Positions 33,212 to 41,381 of a stretch of DNA of 64,000 nt are shown here, piece by piece. Position numbers and translations under genes: made by a program. The stretch is from positions 203,124 through 267,123 of the forward strand of contig JAPPFB010000020.1 of NCBI GenBank assembly GCA_028875225.1, read 5' to 3'. Each line of letters opens with the position of its first letter. The first letter of the stretch is position 1. The stretch comes from Chloroflexota bacterium. GTDB taxonomy: Bacteria > Chloroflexota > Dehalococcoidia > Bin125. The notes beneath the pieces were generated by a model that was not told where the DNA came from, did not search any database, and saw only the letters and a list, made by a program, of their open reading frames with translations.

Positions 33212-33301
33212 CTGGGTACTCCTCGTGAATGGTGAGAATCGGTCGCGGTCGGTCAGGTGTATCCTAGGCGCATCCCGACGGCTGCTGGAGGCTGGTGAGG
33301 T

Positions 33302-33541
33302 ATGGCGTTGGATGAACGGCATGCTGGCGAAGAGGGTGTCCTCCGAAGCGACATCGCCGATGTGATCGACCGCGCCGCAGCGATGGCGGTGTACGCGTTC
33401 GCCTCGGTTAATCAGGCCGGTGCGACCGAGGGCCTGCGCCTGCCCGCGCAACTCGCCGAACACCTGGCTGAAGCGACGTACGTCGACGTGCTGCGTTACT
33501 CATTGGAAGAGTGCACTTGCCCCTGCCATCAGGAGCACTAG
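33302..33541 (+). CDS. Small unknown protein with CTCPC motif
   Basis: A 79-residue acidic protein, MALDERHAGEEG at the start, helical in the middle (IDRAAAMAVYAFASVNQ), ending in EECTCPCHQEH. The three closely spaced cysteines and two histidines at the C-terminus could bind a metal. No family recognised. It stands between the divergent LLM gene and the thioredoxin-like gene. Confidence 0.45.
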   Translation: MALDERHAGEEGVLRSDIADVIDRAAAMAVYAFASVNQAGATEGLRLPAQLAEHLAEATYVDVLRYSLEECTCPCHQEH

Positions 33542-33656
33542 GCAAGAGCACCGGGCAAAAGCAACAGGCGACGCGACTCCGGGAGCGCAGCTACACTGCC
33601 ACAGACAGCAATCACGCAGATTGACACTCACGCGAGAACATGAAGGAGCATGCGCG

Positions 33657-34292
33657 ATGACGACCGCGACCAAGGACTCCGTGGTAACCCCGGAACGTTT
33701 CAAGTCGGGGATGACCTGGAACCAGTACCTGGCATTCATCAATTCGGAGGAGAACTTCCAGCGACCGACACCGGGCGGAGACCCCCGCGGTGACGCCAAC
33801 GTGGAGCGGTTTGTTCGCAACATGGGCGCCTGGCAGATTTCCGAGGAGGGGCGCGAGGCGCTGCAGTCGCTGCCCCGTCTGAAGATGCTGGTCCTGGGCG
33901 AGGACTGGTGTCCAGACGTCTATCGCGGACTGCCGGTGCTGGCCGAGATCGCCGCGACCGCCGGCTGGGAGATTCGCATCTTCGCTCGGGACGAGAACAA
34001 CGACATCATGTCGGAGTTCCTCAAGGACGGCCTGCACGAGTCGATCCCGACCGCGGTGATGTACACGCTCGACCATGAGTACGTGGGTCACTGGATTGAG
34101 CGGCCTGCGGTGGCGAACGAGCACATGGCCAACATGCAGAAGCTGTTCAGCCGCAAAGAGGGCGAGTCGGAAGACGAGATGCGCGCGCGAATCCGCCAGG
34201 GTTACCGCGACCTGCAGTCGTCGGATGAGTGGGCCTCGTGGCGCGACGAGACGGTCAACGAGATCGTTGAGTTGGTGCGCTCAAACACGTAG
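33657..34292 (+). CDS. Thioredoxin-fold protein with single-Cys WCPD motif
   Basis: A 211-residue protein of the Thioredoxin_9-like type. 'MLVLGEDWCPDVYRGLPVLAEIA' is the redox-loop region; the second Cys of a CxxC is Asp-Val here, so it cannot form the usual active-site disulfide. IPTAVMY carries the cis-proline. It may reduce or bind thiols with one cysteine. The start has AAGGAG eight bases upstream. Confidence 0.75.
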   Translation: MTTATKDSVVTPERFKSGMTWNQYLAFINSEENFQRPTPGGDPRGDANVERFVRNMGAWQISEEGREALQSLPRLKMLVLGEDWCPDVYRGLPVLAEIAATAGWEIRIFARDENNDIMSEFLKDGLHESIPTAVMYTLDHEYVGHWIERPAVANEHMANMQKLFSRKEGESEDEMRARIRQGYRDLQSSDEWASWRDETVNEIVELVRSNT

Positions 34293-34316
34293 CGCTTGCC
34301 TGGTGGGAGTGACAGG

Positions 34317-34350
34317 GCCCTCACCCTGGCTCTCCCGCAAGGAGCGGGCT
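34317..34350. repeat. Diverged palindromic repeat, family 2
   Basis: GCCCTCACCCTGGCTCTCCCGCAAGG-type sequence, then AGCGGGC. It keeps the CCCTCACCCT lead seen at 25414 but its hairpin is imperfect. Confidence 0.5.
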
Positions 34351-34363
34351 GGATCGTGGTTCG

Positions 34364-35029
34364 TTAGTCGCCAACTGTTCCGCCGAACGGGCTGTCGGGC
34401 GGCTGTGGCGGCTCGTCTTCCTCTGCTGTCATCGGCGCGCCCTGCTCAATCGCACGCATCGCTCGCCAGGTGATGAACCAGCGCTGCAACGCGGTCAGAT
34501 TGGTGAGCACGGCGAGCAGCCAGAGCATCGGCACGATCTGCGACGAGAGCAGACCGATCGCCATGATCAGAACGCGCTCGAGCCGGGTTCCGAGGCCGGT
34601 GCGGATGCTGACTCCGAACTCGCCCGCCTTCGAGCGGGTGTAGCTGACCATCATGCTGCCGAACAGTGAAACGGCGATCAGCACGATGGCGGTGCGGTCG
34701 AAGCGCTCAGCGGCGCTCATCCAGATCAGGAGTCCGAAGAGCAGCGCGAAGTCGGCGAGCCGATCCGAGACGGCGTCGAAGACCGCTCCCCAGTCCGAAG
34801 CTCGGTCGGTCGCCCGGGCGACGGCGCCATCGAGCAGATCGAAGAGGGCGGCGGCCAACATGACCACTCCGGCCTGCCAAAACATGCCGTGCGCGGCCAG
34901 CGCTGCCGCTCCGCCCATCCCAAGGAGACCGATCAGCGTCAGTGAGTTGGGCGTCAACCCGGTGCGAGCGACCGCCCGACCGAGCCGCTCGGAAATGTCG
35001 CTTGAGACCGAGTGGGGGAGGAGAGACAC
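34364..35029 (-). CDS. Phosphatidylinositol-phosphate synthase-like CDP-alcohol phosphatidyltransferase
   Basis: A 221-residue membrane enzyme. The complete CDP-alcohol motif D-x2-DG-x2-AR-x8-G-x3-D-x3-D is present as FDLLDGAVAR followed by GAVFDAVSD. The N-terminal GLTPNSLTLIG and GAVFDAVSDRLAD closely resemble mycobacterial PgsA1, which joins inositol-1-phosphate to CDP-diacylglycerol. Several membrane helices follow. The neighbouring inositol-phosphate synthase, PimA-like transferase and acyltransferases favour this over phosphatidylglycerol-phosphate synthase. Confidence 0.82.
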   Translation of the reverse strand: MSLLPHSVSSDISERLGRAVARTGLTPNSLTLIGLLGMGGAAALAAHGMFWQAGVVMLAAALFDLLDGAVARATDRASDWGAVFDAVSDRLADFALLFGLLIWMSAAERFDRTAIVLIAVSLFGSMMVSYTRSKAGEFGVSIRTGLGTRLERVLIMAIGLLSSQIVPMLWLLAVLTNLTALQRWFITWRAMRAIEQGAPMTAEEDEPPQPPDSPFGGTVGD

Positions 35030-35095
35030 GCAGTTCCCCGAGTGAACTCGCCCGCAGTGAACTCACTCTACACAGGGAGTCGGGGCAGAACAGCG

Positions 35096-35995
35096 TCAGT
35101 CGTAAAACAACCGTTTCCCGATAAAGAAGAGGAAGATGACGCCCGGGATGGTCACCGCGATGATCAGGACCTGATTGATGTTGAGGTTCTCATAGAAGGG
35201 CGGATTCTGGGATTCGATGTAGGGCCAGTTGAGCAGGAGGGCGCGCTCGGCATTCTCGGTGAACTCTGCGATCAGTTTTTCTTCGGGTATCCCGTAGACC
35301 TGCTCGATTGCGTCGTAGAAGGGGACACCGGACGCCACCGTCTGGAACAGTTCAGCGAGAGCGTCGGGTCCCCAGTCCTGAATGAACCAGGCGAGCATAC
35401 CGCCGGCCTGGCCGAAATACTTGGCCTGGAATTGCCAGGTTGTGGGGACGACCTCGAGCTGTTCGACGCTGTAGTACTCCTCGTGGTCGAAGATGGTGAC
35501 CGAGCCAGCACGGCGCAGGAAGAAGCCGGGCATGGGGCCGGCCGACCAGAGCCCCATCGCCGAGCGCATCCAGATCGGAACCTCAGCGGCATACTGACCG
35601 GTCGCCGCATCGATGAGCGCGTTGGTGACCGCGTTGCGTACGTCGCCGGAGGAGTTGCGTAAGACATGCCGGATATCAGCGTGTTCGCCGATACCGGGCG
35701 GCAGGGCAGCAGGATCGGGTGGGTCCGCACCCGGAGGCCAGACGACGACCGCCAGTGGTCGATCGACGTCAACGTCGATCAGATCGCTCACGAGGTCGTA
35801 GGCGCCCTGAGCGTGGTCCGCGAGGTCGTCAGCGCGCAACTGTCCCTGAGAATGCCAGAGGGAGAGCTCCTCTCGCTCGGCGAGCGCCCACTCGAGTTGC
35901 TGAGCCTGCGTGCGAGCAGAGTCGACCGTGAGCAACAGCGCGAGCGCAAACAGAGCCGTCAAGGCGAGGATCGAAGCCAGGCGGATACGCTTCAC
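35096..35995 (-). CDS. Degenerate peptidase-MA-like membrane protein
   Basis: A 299-residue protein with an N-terminal signal/anchor (LASILALTALFALALLL) and a C-terminal membrane helix (VLIIAVTIPGVIFLFFIG). The middle aligns with the 47085 peptidase: 'PIWMRSAMGLWSAG' corresponds to PAWLDEGMATL, and the Y/G-I-P-E-E-K region to YGLSRDEL. The zinc motif HELTH is lost (a TNALIDAA stretch in its place) and so is the third ligand Glu. It is therefore probably catalytically dead. It sits between the PimA-like and PIP-synthase genes. Confidence 0.65.
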   Translation of the reverse strand: MKRIRLASILALTALFALALLLTVDSARTQAQQLEWALAEREELSLWHSQGQLRADDLADHAQGAYDLVSDLIDVDVDRPLAVVVWPPGADPPDPAALPPGIGEHADIRHVLRNSSGDVRNAVTNALIDAATGQYAAEVPIWMRSAMGLWSAGPMPGFFLRRAGSVTIFDHEEYYSVEQLEVVPTTWQFQAKYFGQAGGMLAWFIQDWGPDALAELFQTVASGVPFYDAIEQVYGIPEEKLIAEFTENAERALLLNWPYIESQNPPFYENLNINQVLIIAVTIPGVIFLFFIGKRLFYD

Positions 35996-36013
35996 CGGCT
36001 CAGCGTACGCGCA

Positions 36014-37027
36014 CTATAGGGAGCGATACAGGGCCAGGTGTTGTTCAGCGATCAACCTGGCGTCGAACCGCTCGGCAGCAGCGCGGCCTGCGTCGGACAG
36101 CCTTGAACGCAGGTGGTGGTCGCCCAGCAATCGTGCGAGGTTCTCAGCAAACGCCAACGCATCGCCGGGCCGGGACAGCAGGGCGGCTCGACCGCCGTCG
36201 GCAGCGATGCGGTAGCCGTCGATATCGCTGGCGGCGACGGGCACGCCGGCGGCCATGGCCTCTACCAGTACGAGGCCCAGCGCTTCACCGCCGATCGCCG
36301 GAAACGCGGCGCAGGCGGCCGTGGACAAGAGGTCGGGCACCTGTTCGTGCGGTACCGGTCCGAGGAGAGTGGTCCGCGACCCGGCGGCGCGGCGCGTTTC
36401 GTCCGAGACGGGACCGGCCACAATCAGCCGGGCGCTCGGTAACAGCTCGATTGCCTCGAGCAGCACGGCCAGCCCTTTGCGCGGTTCGTCTCTACCGACA
36501 AACAGGATGGCTTCCGGCTCCGGATCGCGCCGAACGGCGCGGAACGAGTCCAGTTCCAGGCAGGGATAGATCACCTGAGCGGCATCGCCAATGGCCGGCG
36601 CTGCGATCTGTTTTGCGACATCGCTGGCGCAGATCCAGGCGTCGGCTCGACTGAGGAGCCAGCGAGGGAGCGGGTCGAGCCAGCGATAGCACCTGTTCGC
36701 CACCGTCTCGGCCGAATGAAGCGTGACGACGGTCGACGCTGGGCCAGGATGCAAGAGCGACAACGGACCGAGCAAGGGCAGCATGGGTTCCTGAATGTGC
36801 AGCACGTCGTGGGGATTTCGAAGCGCCTTGCGAAGCTCAAGCAGGTCGAGCGGGTGAAGCGCGATGTCGGCGCGTGTGCCGCCCATAGCCACTCTGAAGG
36901 GTCGGGAAGGGGCGAAGATCCGCGATTCGTGTCCTAACTCGTTGAGGGCCCGGGACAGGGCCAGGGTGTGCGTCTGCACTCCGCCGGGTTGGCGCAAGTC
37001 GTAGGGCAGAACGTGGAGGATTCGCAT
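36014..37027 (-). CDS. PimA-like mannosyltransferase (GT4)
   Basis: A 337-residue GT-B enzyme that in mycobacteria adds the first mannose to phosphatidylinositol. Diagnostic stretches: N-terminal VLPYDLRQPGGVQTHTLAL, FVGRDEPRKGLAVLLEA (the GRDEPRKG motif typical of PimA) and IGGEALGLVLVEAMAAGVP in the C-terminal donor domain. The length is slightly shorter than typical PimA. A different phosphatidylinositol glycosyltransferase is possible. It precedes the degenerate peptidase by 18 bases and is followed upstream by the phased repeat region. Confidence 0.83.
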   Translation of the reverse strand: MRILHVLPYDLRQPGGVQTHTLALSRALNELGHESRIFAPSRPFRVAMGGTRADIALHPLDLLELRKALRNPHDVLHIQEPMLPLLGPLSLLHPGPASTVVTLHSAETVANRCYRWLDPLPRWLLSRADAWICASDVAKQIAAPAIGDAAQVIYPCLELDSFRAVRRDPEPEAILFVGRDEPRKGLAVLLEAIELLPSARLIVAGPVSDETRRAAGSRTTLLGPVPHEQVPDLLSTAACAAFPAIGGEALGLVLVEAMAAGVPVAASDIDGYRIAADGGRAALLSRPGDALAFAENLARLLGDHHLRSRLSDAGRAAAERFDARLIAEQHLALYRSL

Positions 37028-37104
37028 GCCGCTCAGGGTCCGATCATGGCGTTCGGCGCCGTTGATCGAGCCACTGAGAATATCGGCGTTTCAGGTCTTC
37101 AGAG

Positions 37105-37244
37105 GACAATTTTTTCGGCGGCCTTCAGGAGCTGATCACCAGTGTTTTGCCGGAGATCGTGATTCGGTTCTTTCAGGTTTTTTCAGGTTTCTTCAGGTCG
37201 TTCTGTTCGGATCTGTTCGGTAGTGTTCGGTACCGGATGACGCC
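37105..37244. repeat. Phased tandem repeat, copy A
   Basis: Starts near a T6 run, contains CCAGTGTTTTG (37139-37149), then six 10-base units from 37171: two TTTCAGGTTT, CTTCAGGTCG, TTCTGTTCGG, ATCTGTTCGG and TAGTGTTCGG, and ends ACCGGATGACGCC (37232-37244). The 10-base period places every unit on the same face of the helix. Confidence 0.85.
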
Positions 37245-37304
37245 TGTCGAGGTTGGAGCGGAGGCGCAGCGCCGGCGAGGGTAGCGGCATGTTCGGTGTC
37301 CCTG

Positions 37305-37444
37305 AAGCATTTTTCTTGCGTTACTCCGGGACTAATCCCCAGTGTTTTGTTGGACATTGCGGTTCAACTCTTTCCGGCGCTTTCAGGACCTTTCAGGTCG
37401 TTCTGTTCGGCTCTGTTCGGTTGTGTTCGGCACCGGATGACGCC
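37305..37444. repeat. Phased tandem repeat, copy B
   Basis: Ungapped copy of A from CCAGTGTTTTG (37339) to ACCGGATGACGCC (37444), offset exactly 200 bases. The 10-base units are more diverged at the start but the last 54 bases differ at only four positions. Confidence 0.85.
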
Positions 37445-37615
37445 GTTCAGTGAGTGAGCGAACGTTGGGCGACGCGCAACGCTGCGCCTGGGCTCGTCTG
37501 CGGCGCCCTTTGTACGGCTTGTTGTCATTCACATACGCGGTGCACATACGTTCTGATCATACGCCACTCAGTGGAAGTCGGCCGACGAAGTCGTGTGAAA
37601 CGTCCCGCAGAGCGC

Positions 37616-38371
37616 TCAGCTCCTGAGGCGTCGCAGCATTGCCTTCGGCGTGGCGCTGATGCCTCGCCACTGTTGGCGGAGCAGTCGGCCCGCTCCAATG
37701 CTGCGCAAGCGTGGGTAGTCACCGAGTTCGCCCACCGTTGTTCCTGCGTCCAACGCGGAACGCAAGGCATCCTGACCGCTTCCAGTGAACACGGTCACCG
37801 AGGATCCGACCTGCTCATGGAAGTGCGCGTCCGAGCCGCCGGTGGTCACCAGGCCCCATCTCCGATTGGCTTCGATGACTCGATCTCGCCGCCACCTGGC
37901 TGAGGGAATCGGGTTCGCGGTCTCGATGCCGAGGATTGGCGGTTGGTCGCCGCTGCGTTCCGGAACGAGGTCGCGGACGAGCCGATCGATGTCGCCGATG
38001 TTGAGCGCGATCGGCATGACGGCACACGGGTGGGCAATGATCGCCACGCCGCCCTGGTTCCAGATTGCCTCGACCGTTGCGGCGGCGCTGCGAAAGAACG
38101 GGACAGGATCCTCGATCCAGAGCGCGAGGATGTGTCCTTGCCTGCTGGTGACCTCGCTGCCGATGATCACCTCGACCGGATGATTGGCTCGAGCCGCCGT
38201 CTCGCGCGCGATGTGCGCTCCTCGTGTCTGGTCGTGGTCGGTGACGGCGATGATGTCGACGCCGCGCCGGTGCGCCGCGTCGAGGATTGTCAGCGCGTCG
38301 TCCATGCCGTCCGATTCCTCGGTATGAATCTGCAGGTCGGCGCGACCGACGGTCTGATTTGAATTGGTCAT
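37616..38371 (-). CDS. PHP-domain phosphoesterase
   Basis: A 251-residue PHP-fold metal phosphoesterase. Ligand motifs: DLQIHTEESDG, VTDHDQ, GSEVTSRQGHILAL, IIAHP and the closing GSDAHFHE. In this family substrates range from nucleotides and histidinol phosphate to phospholipid heads. Given its place in the inositol-lipid block it could act as a phosphatase on a lipid or sugar-phosphate intermediate; this is inference. Its ATG overlaps the stop of the preceding acyltransferase as ATGA. Confidence 0.8.
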   Translation of the reverse strand: MTNSNQTVGRADLQIHTEESDGMDDALTILDAAHRRGVDIIAVTDHDQTRGAHIARETAARANHPVEVIIGSEVTSRQGHILALWIEDPVPFFRSAAATVEAIWNQGGVAIIAHPCAVMPIALNIGDIDRLVRDLVPERSGDQPPILGIETANPIPSARWRRDRVIEANRRWGLVTTGGSDAHFHEQVGSSVTVFTGSGQDALRSALDAGTTVGELGDYPRLRSIGAGRLLRQQWRGISATPKAMLRRLRS

Positions 38372-39300
38372 GTCCGGACCTCGGCAGGCTGATCGCGGGG
38401 ATGGAGATCGTCCCATGGCGTGTCGCGGCAGGGCGCCCAGGGCGACTCGTCGACGCGCCAGAGATGGGCGTGCTCCTCGATGATCGGTTCAAAGAGCCGG
38501 GCCAGATTGGCCGTGTTGGTGCGAGTGTCAAGGGCTCGGTTGCCCTTGAGCAGCAGGTCCAGTGGCGGCAGAAATGTGACATCGAACTGCAGGCGGTCGT
38601 GGCCCGGTCGGCGGACAGCGTAGAGAGGCAATACGTCGGCCTCTGCGCGAATCGCCAGATCAATGGCGCCAACCGGAAATCTCGCCTGGCGTCCGAAGAA
38701 GGGCACGCAAGCACCGCCGCCCTGTCGGTCGCGGTCCCAGAGGATGCAGGCCACGCCGCCCGTTCGCAGCGTCCGCAAGGCCGAGGCGATTCCCGTTTGC
38801 GTCGCGGTGAGGAAGTCAATGCCGATCGCCGCACGGGTCGCGTTGACGGCCTTGAGATGACCTGGGTCCTCCAGACGCTCGACCAGCGCCACGGCCGGGA
38901 TATCGAGCGCGGCCAGGGCCTTGACCGCAACCTCGGGATTGGAGACGTGGGCCGTCGTCAACACGACGCCTCTGCCGGATCGATGTGCGTCGAGCAGGTG
39001 GTCGAGTCCGGTGACGTGCAGGTGGTTGTCGAGGACCTTCTGAGGTGAGATGGAAGGCAGGAGGGCGAGGTCGACGTAGTAGCGGGCGGTCTCGGCGATG
39101 ACCTCAGCGGTGTCGCGGTTGAGCTGGGCCGGAGTGTGCTCCGGGTGAATGCGCTGCATGTTGTTGCGGATGCGAATGCGTCGGCGTTCGAGGAGGGGCA
39201 GGGCGAGGACCGCCGCGGTCTCGGCGATGGCGTAGAGCCACCCCCGCGGCAGGAATCGGGCGAGCCAGGACAGGAGGGTCAGGGCATATGCGGTGGGCAT
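38368..39300 (-). CDS. PatA/LpxL-type acyltransferase 2
   Basis: A 310-residue lysophospholipid-acyltransferase-superfamily enzyme with an N-terminal membrane helix. The HxxxxE catalytic motif is in LTTAHVSNPEV (His and Glu), with downstream GVACILWDRDRQGGGACVPF matching the ACP/CoA-side FGRQ loop. ATG 39300 is the likely start. It would add an acyl chain to phosphatidylinositol mannoside. Divergent from acyltransferase 1 in sequence. Coupled to the PHP gene. Confidence 0.82.
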   Translation of the reverse strand: MPTAYALTLLSWLARFLPRGWLYAIAETAAVLALPLLERRRIRIRNNMQRIHPEHTPAQLNRDTAEVIAETARYYVDLALLPSISPQKVLDNHLHVTGLDHLLDAHRSGRGVVLTTAHVSNPEVAVKALAALDIPAVALVERLEDPGHLKAVNATRAAIGIDFLTATQTGIASALRTLRTGGVACILWDRDRQGGGACVPFFGRQARFPVGAIDLAIRAEADVLPLYAVRRPGHDRLQFDVTFLPPLDLLLKGNRALDTRTNTANLARLFEPIIEEHAHLWRVDESPWAPCRDTPWDDLHPRDQPAEVRT

Positions 39301-39344
39301 GCCTCTATGTTCGCATGGAGACAGGGATTCCTCTTCATTGAGGG

Positions 39345-39369
39345 CACATGTGTTCGTATCTGGTAGCAT
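39345..39369 (+). promoter_or_regulatory. Palindrome and -10 box before the Ymh cassette
   Basis: CACATGTG (39345-39352) is a perfect 8-base palindrome followed by TAGCAT (39364-39369), a candidate -10; a TTGAGG at 39338-39343 is a possible -35, with a long spacer. It lies in the 89-base divergent spacer between acyltransferase 2 and the plus-strand cassette. Confidence 0.4.
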
Positions 39370-39389
39370 CCTCACAAGGGAGAATCAAC

Positions 39390-39992
39390 GTGTCGACCAC
39401 CGAGCAACTGACAGCAATCGTCGAAAGAGTACGGGAGGCGACGAAGTCGCTGAGCGGTGACGAGTTCCGATTGCGTGAGATTGCATTCGAGAAGTTGCTC
39501 GAGCACGAACTGTCCAACGGAGGTCCTTCGAATGGTGCAGCGACCTTGGCGCCATTGGAAACGCCAGCGGACACTGATTCCCTTGATACCAGCTATTCGA
39601 CTCCGGAGATGCGGGCCGAAGCGGTCGCACGATATTTCGGCATCAGCCAAGAAGACGCCTTCGATTTGTTTGACCTGAGCAGCGATGAGCCGGTCCTTCA
39701 GATCCAATCCAGCAAGCTGGATACCTCAGTGGCCGGAGCAGTTCGGGAGATCGCCCTTTTGGTCTGTGGAGCACGTACGGCCCTGGGCATTGAGACTGGC
39801 TCGAAGGACATCCGGGAACCGGCAGATCAATACAAGAGATTTGACAGCAACTTCAACAAGCATTTGACCGACTTCGATCTCATCGCTGTACGAGGTAAGT
39901 CACGATCACCTAATCGTCTCGTGCGAATGCGCGTGATTGGCGCGGAAGCGGCCCGGGCGCTGGCACAGCGGCTGGTTTCGAATGGCGGCTGA
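39390..39992 (+). CDS. Cassette protein 1: unknown with C-terminal winged-helix-like region
   Basis: A 200-residue protein, GTG start with AAGGGAG seven bases upstream (MSTTEQLTAIVERV). Residues about 1-65 are charged and acidic, possibly disordered. Residues about 75-200 look compact: RYFGISQEDAFDLFDLSSD, a hydrophobic helix (REIALLVCGARTALGI) and 'FNKHLTDFDLIAVRGK' followed by RVIGAEAARALAQRLV, a layout resembling a winged-helix domain in poorly characterised prokaryotic proteins. It overlaps the TIGR02391 gene by 11 bases. Confidence 0.55.
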   Translation: MSTTEQLTAIVERVREATKSLSGDEFRLREIAFEKLLEHELSNGGPSNGAATLAPLETPADTDSLDTSYSTPEMRAEAVARYFGISQEDAFDLFDLSSDEPVLQIQSSKLDTSVAGAVREIALLVCGARTALGIETGSKDIREPADQYKRFDSNFNKHLTDFDLIAVRGKSRSPNRLVRMRVIGAEAARALAQRLVSNGG

Positions 39993-40455
39993 CCTAACCG
40001 AGTCGGCACAGATCACAAGGTTCGAAGGGTTCCACCCTGAAGTGGCGATCGCACGCGAGTTATTTGCCGGCGGCCACCTGCAGGAAGCAGTTCGGAAGGC
40101 AGCAGAGCGATTCATCAATCGAGTCGCGCAAGAGGCTGAACGTGAGGACCTGCACGGCGCGAGCCTCATGAATCACGCGTTTTCTGCTGAACAGCCGGTA
40201 CTTGTGTTTAGCGAGAGTCGACTCACCCCGACTGAACAGAGCTTTCACAACGGCTTTCGTTTCCTCGCCGTCGGTCTGACCGAGGCGATACGAAACGTCT
40301 ACACCCACGAAGACAAGGTTGACGTCGATGAGATCGAGGCTCTGGAATGGATCGGGTTCATCAGCGCGATGCATAGGCGGCTCGACCGCGCTGAGCAGGT
40401 GGCTGACTCGTTGGAGTCGGTAACGCACAGCGAAGGAGACCGCGAGACTGATTGA
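39982..40455 (+). CDS. Cassette protein 2: TIGR02391 (Ymh) family
   Basis: A 157-residue protein of the TIGR02391/Hypoth_Ymh family. Signature stretches: FAGGHLQEAVRKAAERFINRV and LHGASLMNHAFS, then FRFLAVGLTEAIRNVYTHED, the family's closing 'F.G...aiRN...H' motif. Members are small alpha-helical proteins often seen in mobile or defence-associated DNA but with unproven activity. Start ATG at 39982 inside the preceding gene. Convergent with acyltransferase 1, whose stop is 4 bases away. Confidence 0.8.
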   Translation: MAADLTESAQITRFEGFHPEVAIARELFAGGHLQEAVRKAAERFINRVAQEAEREDLHGASLMNHAFSAEQPVLVFSESRLTPTEQSFHNGFRFLAVGLTEAIRNVYTHEDKVDVDEIEALEWIGFISAMHRRLDRAEQVADSLESVTHSEGDRETD

Positions 40456-40459
40456 GGGG

Positions 40460-41305
40460 TCATTGCATCAACCTCCGGAACTGGTACCACTGATCAGGTG
40501 CTGAGTTGAGCGGGGACTCGAAGGCGGAGAGCAACGGGCCGGCTGGGTTGTGGTCCAGGTCGATGTGGGGCGTGAAGCGAAGGTCGTGGCCCTGGCGGGT
40601 TGCGGCGAGGGGGATGAGTTTGGCGCCGGTCAGCTCGGCGATCCTGTGGATTTCGTTGGGGAGGGCGATTTCCTGGCCGAAGAGGGTCTCGGTGGTGGTC
40701 TGCTCGTTGGGCCTGGGCGGGCGGTCGAAGAGGATGGCGGCGGTTCCGTTGTCATTGAGGTGGTCGATGATCTGGCGCAAGCCGCGACGGCCACTGGCGG
40801 GGGTCATGCCGAGACGCGCTCGTTGATCCTGGATGGCGCGGTTGAGCGCCGGGTGGCCGAGGTCGTCGACGAGGACCATCGACGGTCCGATTCGGTCGGT
40901 GAACGCGCCACCGAGGATGTCCCAGTTGCCGAAGTGAATGACGGCGAAGAGGACTGGCCGGCGTTGGTACCACTCCTCGAGCTGCATCCAGTGTTCGGCC
41001 CAGACCGGGTCGTGGCCGCCGACGGCCTCGAAGCACTTTGCTGGAGTCAACTCGTCGAGTCGGATCGCGTCGACCAGGTACTCGCCGTATCGCTGGAATT
41101 GGGCTCGGGCGAGGGACGGGGCGTCTCCAGACCAGTTGACGAACGGCAAGAGGAGTTCGGCATTGCGCCGCGCGGCGTTGCGGCCTCGGGGCCAGCCGAG
41201 ATAGACGGCGTCCATGAGGCGCCGGGCGGCGGCGTAGGCGGCGGGACGCGGGAGGACTCGGGCGGCCCGTCCGAGGGTCTGGTAGCCGAGGGCGAGGGGG
41301 TGCAT
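40460..41305 (-). CDS. PatA/LpxL-type acyltransferase 1
   Basis: A 281-residue acyltransferase with the classical HFGNWD catalytic motif (His and Asp) in VIHFGNWDILGG, then 'MVLVDDLGHPALNRAI' and TAAILFDRPP. It is the PatA-like member: in mycobacteria PatA puts a fatty acid on the mannose of PIM. Start ATG 41305. It is separated from ino1 by 76 bases carrying a family 1 repeat. Confidence 0.84.
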   Translation of the reverse strand: MHPLALGYQTLGRAARVLPRPAAYAAARRLMDAVYLGWPRGRNAARRNAELLLPFVNWSGDAPSLARAQFQRYGEYLVDAIRLDELTPAKCFEAVGGHDPVWAEHWMQLEEWYQRRPVLFAVIHFGNWDILGGAFTDRIGPSMVLVDDLGHPALNRAIQDQRARLGMTPASGRRGLRQIIDHLNDNGTAAILFDRPPRPNEQTTTETLFGQEIALPNEIHRIAELTGAKLIPLAATRQGHDLRFTPHIDLDHNPAGPLLSAFESPLNSAPDQWYQFRRLMQ

Positions 41306-41327
41306 GCTGTGCCCAGTTGTGGCGCGG

Positions 41328-41369
41328 GCCCTCTCAGTCGCTTCGCGACAGCTCCTCCAGAGGGGGAGC
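41328..41369. repeat. Palindromic repeat, family 1
   Basis: CCCTCTCA, then GTCGCTTCGCGAC (41337-41349) and GCTCCTCC-AGA-GGGGGAGC (41351-41369), the same two-hairpin layout as elsewhere. It lies between ino1 and acyltransferase 1. Confidence 0.72.
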
Positions 41370-41381
41370 GCCTGGGCAGAT

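Larger units (their letters stand above)
37028..37615. other. 588-base intergenic region with tandem 200-bp repeat
   Basis: No convincing gene is present. Short frames at 37026-37223 and 37253-37453 are explained by the repeat. The region holds two roughly 140-base direct copies at exactly 200-base spacing, each with a row of 10-base motifs, and then about 170 bases without recognisable structure before the PHP gene end. Confidence 0.75.

Noticed and set aside
37105..37444. CRISPR array
   Set aside because: Units are 10 bases without unique spacers of 30-40 bases and no cas gene is present.
37026..37453. Two similar short frames with a common QVVLFGSVR end as paralogous genes
   Set aside because: They are produced by the 200-bp DNA repeat, lie in different frames relative to the repeat offset and lack ribosome-binding sites; however a peptide cannot be excluded.
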